This document shows, piece by piece, positions 56,263 to 64,000 of a stretch of DNA of 64,000 nt (positions within the stretch are counted from its first letter, which is position 1; every line of letters starts with the position of its first letter). Made by a program: the position numbers and the translations under genes. The stretch is from the NCBI GenBank assembly GCA_003402315.1, contig QFXI01000005.1, forward strand, positions 1-64,000, given 5' to 3'. This DNA comes from Candidatus Nitrotoga sp. LAW. Its GTDB lineage: Bacteria; Pseudomonadota; Gammaproteobacteria; Burkholderiales; Gallionellaceae. The notes below the pieces were generated by a model, which worked only from the letters and a program-made list of their open reading frames with translations, was not told the origin of the DNA and searched no databases.

Positions 56263-57135
56263 ATGAAGGCAACCACCCTTGCTGGGGATGTTACTAAATG
56301 TTATGAGGAAGGTGAAAAACGCATATCCAGCAAAGATTATAGCAATGCCTTAAAGTCCTTTAAGCAAGCCGCAGAGCAAGGTCATGCACTGGCTCAAAAC
56401 TATATGGGCCTCATGTATGCAAAAAGCTTGGGAGTTTCGCAGGACTTTATGAAGGCAGAACATTGGTTTCGTCAATCGGCGGAGCAGGGAGAACCGTTGG
56501 CCCAAAATAACCTTGGGCTCATGTATGCCAGAGGTGAAGGTGTTGCGCAGGATTATCAACAGGCGGTGTTTTGGTTGCTTAAAGCCGCTGAGCAGGGAAA
56601 TTCGGAAGCACAATATAATCTTGCGTTCATGTATGCAAAAGGTCAGGGTGTTACCCAAAACGATGAACAGGCAGTTCATTGGTTCCGCAAGGCAGCAGAG
56701 CAAGGAGATGAAATTGCTCAATATAATCTAGCCTTTATGTATGAAAAAGGCATTGGTGTCGCGCAAGATTATCAGCAAGCTGTATTTTTATACAGCATGG
56801 CGGCAGGGCAAGGAAGCACTGATGCCCAACTGAATTTGGGTGGTTTGTACGATGCGGGTGAAGGGGTTGAACAGGACTACAAGCAGGCAGTTAGCTGGTG
56901 GACCAAGGCTGCGGAAAAGGGGCATCCGGTAGCACAAAATAATTTAGGGCTTATGTACGCACAAGGTCTTGGCGTGAACCAGAATTATGTTGAAGCGTAT
57001 AAATGGTTCACCCTTTCCAGTTTGGCTGGTGAAGAAAGCGCAACCAATGGATTGAAGATCGCAGAGTCATTGATGACGAAAGATCAAATTACCGAAGCGA
57101 AGGAATTGCTGAACGACTGGAAGAATTCACATTAA
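56263..57135 (+). CDS. Sel1-repeat (TPR-like) protein
   Basis: Multiple 36-aa Sel1 repeats (AQNNLGLMYARGEGVAQDYQQAVFWLLKAAEQGN). Confidence 0.94.
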   Translation: MKATTLAGDVTKCYEEGEKRISSKDYSNALKSFKQAAEQGHALAQNYMGLMYAKSLGVSQDFMKAEHWFRQSAEQGEPLAQNNLGLMYARGEGVAQDYQQAVFWLLKAAEQGNSEAQYNLAFMYAKGQGVTQNDEQAVHWFRKAAEQGDEIAQYNLAFMYEKGIGVAQDYQQAVFLYSMAAGQGSTDAQLNLGGLYDAGEGVEQDYKQAVSWWTKAAEKGHPVAQNNLGLMYAQGLGVNQNYVEAYKWFTLSSLAGEESATNGLKIAESLMTKDQITEAKELLNDWKNSH

Positions 57136-57572
57136 TTTGACTAATGTTGGGTAGTCCGTAGGTTAATTATTCTGGATGCCTGATCCAGGAAACATTCGCC
57201 ACAATATGGATGCAAGGTAGCCAGTCTCCTGTCTTTATCGTTCTCATTTCATGAGATTTATTTATGTGGAAACACGATTGAATGAATAGTGTGAAGGAAG
57301 CATCGGTATCTCGACTGGCTACGTTTCCCTTGTATTACATTTATATGATGGCTTGCCCTTTTGCTTGCAGAAGAGCCGGAATGCATTTTTCGTTATTGGA
57401 ATACCGGTCATTTACGGGCTAGGCTCCGTTGTGTTCGTTTACTCCAGACTTTTTCTTCCGCAGCCAATTTTTATTGCATCTGTACTGCCTTGATTTCGTC
57501 CCCATTTAACGTTCCATTTTTTGGTGACGTTCGTTTATTCTGTTCCGCTACTAATAAAAATAAAAGGCAGTT

Positions 57573-58931
57573 ATGGCGAAAGCAAAAATAATATATAGCT
57601 GCACTGAATGTGGTGGACAGGTTTCAAAATGGCAGGGGCAGTGCCCGCATTGCACGGCTTGGAATACGCTGGTGGAAAGTGTAGCCGAACTGCCAACTAG
57701 CGGGAAAAATCGCTACAGCTCGCTGGCGACAACAAGCATGATGCAGACGCTGGCCGAAGTAAGAGCGGAAGAAGTGCCGCGCACGCCAACCGGCATCGCC
57801 GAGTTTGACCGCGTGTTGGGTGGCGGGTTAGTGGGTGGTGGTGTCGTTTTAATAGGCGGCGATCCCGGGATAGGTAAATCTACCCTGCTGTTGCAGGCGT
57901 TAGCCCATCTCGCGACACATAAAAAAGTTTTATACGTCAGTGGCGAGGAATCGGCACAGCAAATTGCTTTGCGCGCGAAACGACTATCGCTGGATGCACG
58001 TGGAATGTACCTGTTGGCTGAAATTCAACTGGAAAAAATACAATCTGTCATCCAGCAGGAAAAACCCGATGTGGTGGTGATTGATTCCATCCAAACCATG
58101 TATTCTGAACACCTCACATCAGCCCCCGGCTCGGTAGCGCAGGTGCGTGAATCCGCAGCGCAACTCACGCGCATGGCGAAGAGCACAGCAGTGACCATGA
58201 TTCTGGTAGGCCACGTTACCAAGGATGGCACGTTGGCTGGGCCGCGCGTGCTAGAACATATCGTAGATACAGTGCTGTATTTCGAAGGCGATACCCACTC
58301 CAGCTTTCGCATGATACGCGCGTTCAAAAATCGCTTCGGCGCAGTAAACGAACTCGGCGTGTTCGCTATGACCGAAAAAGGTTTACGTGAGGTGAGCAAC
58401 CCTTCCGCATTATTTTTGTCGCAGCATGGCGCGCAAGTGGCGGGTTCATGCGTGATGGTGACGCAGGAAGGAACCCGCCCGTTGCTGGTCGAAATCCAGG
58501 CCCTGCTAGATGAGGCTCACTCGCCCAATCCGCGCCGCCTTTCATTGGGTCTGGAACAAAACCGTTTGGCCATGTTGCTGGCCGTATTGCACCGCCATGC
58601 AGGCATTGCCTGTTTTGATCAAGACGTGTTTATCAATGCGGTGGGCGGAGTGAAAATTACCGAGCCGGGTGCCGACTTGCCCGTATTACTGGCCATCGTG
58701 TCTTCGCTGCGCAATAAACCTCTACCAGAAAAATTAATCGTGTTCGGCGAAGTCGGCCTGGCTGGTGAAATACGTCCGGTGCAGCGTGGTCAGGAACGCT
58801 TAAAAGAAGCGGCAAAGCTCGGCTTCACTATGGCCATTATTCCCAAAGCCAATGCACCGAAACAAAAAATTTCTGGCATGGAAATCATTTCTGTTGGACG
58901 AGTAGATGAAGCTGTAAATGCGTGTAGATAG
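57573..58931 (+). CDS. radA: DNA repair protein RadA
   Basis: Zn finger CTECGGQVSKWQGQCPHC, GGDPGIGKSTLLLQ, KNRFG motif. Confidence 0.98.
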   Translation: MAKAKIIYSCTECGGQVSKWQGQCPHCTAWNTLVESVAELPTSGKNRYSSLATTSMMQTLAEVRAEEVPRTPTGIAEFDRVLGGGLVGGGVVLIGGDPGIGKSTLLLQALAHLATHKKVLYVSGEESAQQIALRAKRLSLDARGMYLLAEIQLEKIQSVIQQEKPDVVVIDSIQTMYSEHLTSAPGSVAQVRESAAQLTRMAKSTAVTMILVGHVTKDGTLAGPRVLEHIVDTVLYFEGDTHSSFRMIRAFKNRFGAVNELGVFAMTEKGLREVSNPSALFLSQHGAQVAGSCVMVTQEGTRPLLVEIQALLDEAHSPNPRRLSLGLEQNRLAMLLAVLHRHAGIACFDQDVFINAVGGVKITEPGADLPVLLAIVSSLRNKPLPEKLIVFGEVGLAGEIRPVQRGQERLKEAAKLGFTMAIIPKANAPKQKISGMEIISVGRVDEAVNACR

Positions 58932-59285
58932 AAGAAAATAACTTCAGGAATAACCATTTTTGTAACTGTCATTACCACAGACGGTACGGTGGAAGTGGTC
59001 TCTTTGCCTATGGATACCGATGAGCAAGTGAATCGCCTACAGGAAATTGTCTGAGGTTCAGATCAGCTTTCAAATATCACCGATGCATTATTCCCGTTTC
59101 CAGTTCCCACGAGGAGAAATCAAATAATATACATACGTTATGCACGTTTTAATGTTAGGATACTTAAATAATATTTTTAAGCCGAAGCATGCATTGGTTA
59201 ATGCTACGTGAATAAGTCCATTAGTACGTGGCTGAGCCTGTCGAAAAATATTTGCAAATTATTTTATTTCCATAGTAACTCCTGA

Positions 59286-59338
59286 TTTTTAACAGGAGAG
59301 ATGGAGTGTTAAAACTTAATGCGATGCCGCCCCTTTAA
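59286..59338 (+). repeat. direct repeat copy 1 (degenerate gene leader)
   Basis: AACAGGAGAGATGGAGTGTTAAAACTTAATGCGATGCCGCCCCTTTAAT; near-identical to 62091-62146. Confidence 0.9.
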
Positions 59339-59648
59339 TCTATCGAACTGATTAAACCTAGGCAATTCATTAGACCTGATTTGCGCAATGACGCCGCACT
59401 CCCCCCTTTGAAAAAAGGAGATGCTGGTTAAGTTTCCTAATGGATTATCTGGGTTAAATGGGAGCGTACATGTTTTACGGCAAGAAGAACCAGACGCTCC
59501 AGTTTTGCAAATATGAACCTGCCTATCAATTACAGGAAGGTTTAATTTTAGCGGTGGTTTGCGCACTCCTGGCCACGCCTGCTGCTGCAGGACATCAGTT
59601 CCCCAATAAAAGTTCATTCGCCCGTTCCCTCAGAGCACCACCCGTCTG

Positions 59649-61964
59649 ATGCCGCGCCGCCTTTTGGAATTGATTTCCAAAAGCTTGCCACACAAGCGCG
59701 TAGCGCACGCGCCCACTTATACCTTTAGCGCTGAAGATATCCTCTGGGTCATGGGCAGTTTCTGCGCCCTTAACCGCAAGCCCTTTGATGCCGGGCTGCT
59801 GCTCAAACAATTCCCGCCGCCCTATAGTTCGGATTCCTTCATCCATGCCGCCCGTGCGTTGGGCTTCCGCATCAAGCGCCGCGATTGCGATAGCACCGAG
59901 CTAGCCGGTTTCAACTTCCCGTGCCTTGCAGTTTTGCATGACGCCGAGTCCGCAACGAGCACCAATATGGGACAACCCGACATCGGACAAGCAAACATCG
60001 CGCAACGGGGAAGCAAATCCGACGTAGAAGCGGAAGCCGGAGCAATTCCCCCAGAGCAAGTCTCAGTCCTGGTAAAACAGCACCCCGCCATCATCGTTCA
60101 GGTCAACAATGATAGTGTGACCCTGTTCGAGGTTGGCACCAATCAACCCAAGTCCATGACCCATGCCGAGTTCACCACCCGCTTCGCCGACACGGCATTC
60201 CAACTGGCGCTTGAAACCAAAGGCATCAAAGATCCCGACGGCGCGTTATCCCAAAAAGCCAGCTTCGGTTTTCACTGGTTTATCCCCGAGTTGATGAAAC
60301 ACAAACGCATCTGGCGCGATGTGCTGATCGCTTCCCTCATCATTCAACTGCTCGCCCTGGGCACCCCGCTATTCACCCAAGTCATCATCGACAAGGTCGT
60401 CGTCCACCATACCCAAAGCACGTTGATCGTCATCGGCATCGGCTTGGCGGTATTCATGATCTTTTCCGCATTACTTTCCTGGGTGCGCCAGTACCTGATT
60501 CTGCACACCGGCAACCGTGTCGATGCCGTGCTGGGCGCGGCGGTGTTCGACCACCTGTTCAAGTTGCCGCCGCGCTACTTCGAGCATCGCCCCACCGGCG
60601 TGATTGCCGCCCGCCTGCACGGCGTCGAGACCATCCGCGAATTCATCGCCAGCGCAGCAGTCACGTTGATCCTCGACTTACCGTTCCTGCTGATCTTCCT
60701 CGGCATCATGCTCTACTACAGCGTCACCCTGACCTTTGTCGCGCTGGCCATACTGAGCGTCATCGCCATCCTCAGCCTCATCGTCGCGCCGATGTTCCGC
60801 AGCCGCTTAAACGAACAATTCCTGCTCGGCGCGCGCAACCAAGCTTTCACCACCGAATATGTCGCAGGCCTCGAAACCGTCAAGAGCCTGCAAATGGAAC
60901 CCCAGCTCAATGCCCGTTACAGCGACTACCTCGCTGAGTATCTGCGCTCCGGCTTTTCTGTGCGCCAGATCGGTAACACCTATAACGCGCTGTCCAACGG
61001 ACTGGAGCAAATGATGACCCTGAGCATCCTCATCATCGGCGCCTACACCGTGATGAACGATACCTCATTCACCATCGGCATGCTGGTCGCGTTCCAGATG
61101 TTCGCCAGCCGTTTGTCCCAACCCATGCTGCGGCTGGTGGGTTTGTGGCAACAATTCCAACAAGCTAATCTCTCCGTACAACGCATGGGCGACATCATGA
61201 ACGCCCCGGCCGAACCCTATTCCATCCTCCCCACCCGGCTACGGGAAGGCAAAGGACAGATCGACATTGAAGGCTTGAGTTTTAGATACGCCGACAACCT
61301 GCCCTTCCTCTACGAAAGCTTCAACCTCAAAGTCGCTCCTGGCAAAATCATCGCCATCATGGGACCGTCCGGCTCCGGCAAGAGCACGCTGACCAAATTG
61401 CTGCAAGGCTTCTACCAGCCCACAAGCGGCACCATCAAGATCGACGGCAACGACATCCGCTACCTGTCCGCCAACGAACTGCGCCATCACTTCGGCGTCG
61501 TGCCGCAGGAAACCATCCTGTTCTCCGGCACCCTCTACGACAACCTGCTAATGGCCAACCCCCACGCCACTTTCGATCAAGTCGTGCATGCCTGTAGGAT
61601 GGCCGAAATTCACAGCAGCATCGAAGCCCTGCCGCAAGGCTACCAGACCGAAATCGGCGAACGCGGCGTAGGCCTCTCCGGCGGGCAAAAGCAGCGCATC
61701 GCCATCGCACGGGCACTGATCAAGCAACCCAAGATACTCATTTTCGACGAAGCCACCAGCAGCCTCGATGCCGCCACCGCTGAACACTTCGCCGCGACGA
61801 TCAATCAGCTCAAGGGCAAAGTGACGATGATGTTCATCACCCACGCGATGCCGAAGAATTTGCTGGTGGATGAAGTGGTGAGGATAGGGCTGGAATCGTT
61901 GAGCGCGGTAAGCGATACGTATGTTGCGACCAAAAAGGATGCTGAGGGAGAGGCGCATGGGTGA
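59649..61964 (+). CDS. type I secretion system permease/ATPase (C39-like domain, HlyB/PrtD-type ABC transporter)
   Basis: TM domain, Walker A GPSGSGKST, signature GVGLSGGQKQR, Walker B ILIFDEATSSLD; N-terminal C39-like domain without an apparent catalytic Cys context. Confidence 0.95.
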   Translation: MPRRLLELISKSLPHKRVAHAPTYTFSAEDILWVMGSFCALNRKPFDAGLLLKQFPPPYSSDSFIHAARALGFRIKRRDCDSTELAGFNFPCLAVLHDAESATSTNMGQPDIGQANIAQRGSKSDVEAEAGAIPPEQVSVLVKQHPAIIVQVNNDSVTLFEVGTNQPKSMTHAEFTTRFADTAFQLALETKGIKDPDGALSQKASFGFHWFIPELMKHKRIWRDVLIASLIIQLLALGTPLFTQVIIDKVVVHHTQSTLIVIGIGLAVFMIFSALLSWVRQYLILHTGNRVDAVLGAAVFDHLFKLPPRYFEHRPTGVIAARLHGVETIREFIASAAVTLILDLPFLLIFLGIMLYYSVTLTFVALAILSVIAILSLIVAPMFRSRLNEQFLLGARNQAFTTEYVAGLETVKSLQMEPQLNARYSDYLAEYLRSGFSVRQIGNTYNALSNGLEQMMTLSILIIGAYTVMNDTSFTIGMLVAFQMFASRLSQPMLRLVGLWQQFQQANLSVQRMGDIMNAPAEPYSILPTRLREGKGQIDIEGLSFRYADNLPFLYESFNLKVAPGKIIAIMGPSGSGKSTLTKLLQGFYQPTSGTIKIDGNDIRYLSANELRHHFGVVPQETILFSGTLYDNLLMANPHATFDQVVHACRMAEIHSSIEALPQGYQTEIGERGVGLSGGQKQRIAIARALIKQPKILIFDEATSSLDAATAEHFAATINQLKGKVTMMFITHAMPKNLLVDEVVRIGLESLSAVSDTYVATKKDAEGEAHG

Positions 61965-62090
61965 CTTGATTGATAGCAGTTATGCGGTGTGTAAGAAAAG
62001 GGGAATGAAATGAAAAACAAATCGAGACTAACCTCTTTCATCGGTAAAGCACGAACAGAGTGATCGGGTTGAAAATCAAAGTGATTTTGG

Positions 62091-62146
62091 ATTTTGAACA
62101 GGAGAGATGAAATGTTAAAACTTAATGCGATGCTGCCCCATTTAAT
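62091..62146 (+). repeat. direct repeat copy 2 (SD and first codons of downstream gene)
   Basis: AACAGGAGAGATGAAATGTTAAAACTTAATGCGATGCTGCCCCATTTAAT. Confidence 0.9.
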
Positions 62147-62942
62147 TGTGAATGGTCGCAGCATGAGAATCATACAAGGAATTTCGAAACAAATTGCGAA
62201 TCTGGGATTGCTGTTGATGATGGGGGTGAGTATGTGTGCGTGTGCGGCAACTATGAGTTGGAAAGAAGAAGTGTTGTTGCATGACGGCAGCAAGATTATC
62301 GCTGAACGTTCTTATAATCTTGGCGGGTATCCAACCATAGATAGTCGTGAGCGCAAATCGCTTGATGAAACCATTACTTTCACAATACCAGGGGCGAATA
62401 AAAAAATCACATGGAAAATGGATTTTAAGGATTCTGAACCAGAACCGAATAGCTTAAATTTACTGGTTCTGGATGTGGTTAAAGGTGTGCCATATATTGC
62501 CACTTATCCTGCCGGAATTATTGCTTACAACAAATGGGGCAGCCCCAATCCGCCTTATGTGTTTTTCAAACATGACGGCAAGATGTGGCAGCGCATTTCG
62601 CTGGAAGAATTTCCGGCAGAACTCAATAAGACGAATGTCATTGTTGGTAGACCGCCTGCTGAATTACTCAAATCCTTCTACACCGTTGAAGGAGTGAATG
62701 CGCAAAACTACGACATTCACACCGAGGAATACAAAACCATTCTCCGCACACCGCTTGAGCATTGGAAACCACGACCACCAGGCAGTAACTCAGGAAGGAT
62801 GGTGCGTACAGGAGATGGTGGTTGGATCGGGATGGATTGGTTTGAAAGACAACCCTCCTTGGAAGCTTGTTTGAAAAAGTGCGCACGTGAGGAAGTAAAT
62901 CCACAGGATTGTCCATGCAACACACTATTTAAGGGGAAATAA
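62112..62942 (+). CDS. hypothetical exported protein (possible lipoprotein) adjacent to T1SS lipase
   Basis: Hydrophobic signal-like segment ANLGLLLMMGVSMCACA; SD AGGAG; two bp upstream of lipase-like ORF. Confidence 0.75.
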   Translation: MLKLNAMLPHLIVNGRSMRIIQGISKQIANLGLLLMMGVSMCACAATMSWKEEVLLHDGSKIIAERSYNLGGYPTIDSRERKSLDETITFTIPGANKKITWKMDFKDSEPEPNSLNLLVLDVVKGVPYIATYPAGIIAYNKWGSPNPPYVFFKHDGKMWQRISLEEFPAELNKTNVIVGRPPAELLKSFYTVEGVNAQNYDIHTEEYKTILRTPLEHWKPRPPGSNSGRMVRTGDGGWIGMDWFERQPSLEACLKKCAREEVNPQDCPCNTLFKGK

Positions 62943-62944
62943 TC

Positions 62945-64000
62945 ATGGCTAACGCAATTGAACTCGCATTGATGGCAGGACGGGTTTACCAAAGCACTCG
63001 TGACAAAATCAACTGGCTTCCTGATTTATCTTCTTTGGGATGGATAGAGTTTAGCCACCAACAAAAACCCAGCGGGTTTGAAGCGATTTCATTCCAGAAA
63101 GGTAATGAAATCGTCATCTCCTTCGCAGGCACAGGATCAAATGTGGACTGGTGGGCGAATACGGGTGGCTTCTTCGGTGTAACCTCCACTCAACTCGAAC
63201 AAGCGGCGGATTATTATTTGCAAGTAAAAGCCATCGCACCAGTGGGGGCGACCATCAGCTTTACCGGTCACAGTATGGGTGGTGGGCTGGCATCCCTGCT
63301 GGCGGTATTTTTCGGAGAGACTGCTGTCACCTTTGACCAAGCCCCGTTCAGGAATTCTGCCAGTGTTGCTGTTGCAAATACGCTACTGAGTTATTTAAGT
63401 GACCCAGTTAGAGGTTACAGTGCACAAGACTTGCAAGGCCTCACCAATTTCATCAGCACAGCAGCCAATGGCGGCCTTCCCAATGAAGGCAATGTGCTTG
63501 ACTTCAGCGTGCAAGGGGAAATATTGAGTGCCGCCTCTGCGCTCAGGATAGGCTCACAAACCAGCCTGACTCATAGCCCTGACAACTGGTTTGGATCAAG
63601 CGTTGATCTACACTCTCAAGCGCTGCTCACTGCTTTTTTACAGAGCGATCAAACTGCTCCAGCCCAGCACTCATTCCGTGATGTCACTGTGAAACTCACG
63701 GATTTGTTGAAAATGATTTTTGATAGCAAACTGTACTACTTCGATCCAAACAACACTGATACTTCTGCAAAAGAAAACTTCACCGAACGTTTGGTTCGCC
63801 ATCAAAATGGTGTTGCTGGCTTGGTTGTTGGTGAAACCGCAATCGTAGCCGATGCCATGCTCACCCGCTTCACCGCCGACCTGTGGAAGATTGCGCAAGA
63901 TGGCGGCCTGACGCTGCACGATGGCAACTCATCCAACCCCGATCTGCACGAACTCAGCAAAGCTCTGATCGCCTTCGCCATGCAAAAGTACTATGAAGAA
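62945..64000 (+). CDS. class-3 lipase-like protein, 5' part of a gene running off the window (putative T1SS substrate)
   Basis: Open to window end (352 codons, no stop); FAGTGSNVDWWAN and GHSMGGG (GxSxG), FDQAPF; absent from ORF track because not closed. Confidence 0.85.
   Translation, partial: MANAIELALMAGRVYQSTRDKINWLPDLSSLGWIEFSHQQKPSGFEAISFQKGNEIVISFAGTGSNVDWWANTGGFFGVTSTQLEQAADYYLQVKAIAPVGATISFTGHSMGGGLASLLAVFFGETAVTFDQAPFRNSASVAVANTLLSYLSDPVRGYSAQDLQGLTNFISTAANGGLPNEGNVLDFSVQGEILSAASALRIGSQTSLTHSPDNWFGSSVDLHSQALLTAFLQSDQTAPAQHSFRDVTVKLTDLLKMIFDSKLYYFDPNNTDTSAKENFTERLVRHQNGVAGLVVGETAIVADAMLTRFTADLWKIAQDGGLTLHDGNSSNPDLHELSKALIAFAMQKYYEE

Noticed and set aside
58960-59054. Short frame VTVITTDGTVEVVSLPMDTDEQVNRLQEIV* after radA
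   Set aside because: No ATG start and no clear ribosome binding site; could be a fragment but cannot be supported.
59309-59617. 102 aa minus-strand ORF upstream of the T1SS transporter
   Set aside because: No clear start context or similarity; region is more likely decayed intergenic DNA with the direct repeat.
61435-61958. Minus-strand ORFs opposite the ABC transporter ATPase domain
   Set aside because: GC-rich shadow ORFs antisense to Walker/signature motifs.

Overview
This 64 kb window is a mostly chromosomal, core-gene-rich segment of a proteobacterium; gene content and order suggest Betaproteobacteria (Nitrosomonadales/Gallionellaceae-like), but that is inference. From left to right it contains: a PAS-GGDEF-EAL gene; a luxR/luxI quorum-sensing locus with a lux-box and a small gene overlapping luxI; nagZ-acpS-pdxJ-recO-era-rnc-DUF4845-lepB-lepA; a beta-barrel porin plus PII (glnK/B) pair behind a sigma54 promoter with two NtrC-like sites; flgM-flgN with a sigma28-like promoter; ilvD; tldD, a nitrilase-family gene and yhdP; glnE; a DUF1778-GNAT toxin-antitoxin pair enclosed by two REP/RAYT remnants; a cluster of small envelope/stress proteins (EF-hand, DUF3309, BON, DUF1328, DUF883, BON-BON, CsbD); the complete nuoA-N operon with several intercistronic hairpins; tRNA-Leu(GAG), secG, tpiA; yqhA, tpm, ppx, trhO, a Sel1-repeat gene and radA; and finally a type I secretion ABC transporter next to a class-3 lipase-like ORF that runs off the window end. 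The best candidates for further study are the sigma54/NtrC porin-PII unit without amtB, the luxI-coupled small protein, the REP-flanked TA module, and the orphan T1SS-lipase locus with a duplicated leader flanking the transporter. All functional calls are from reading motifs by eye; no database search was run.
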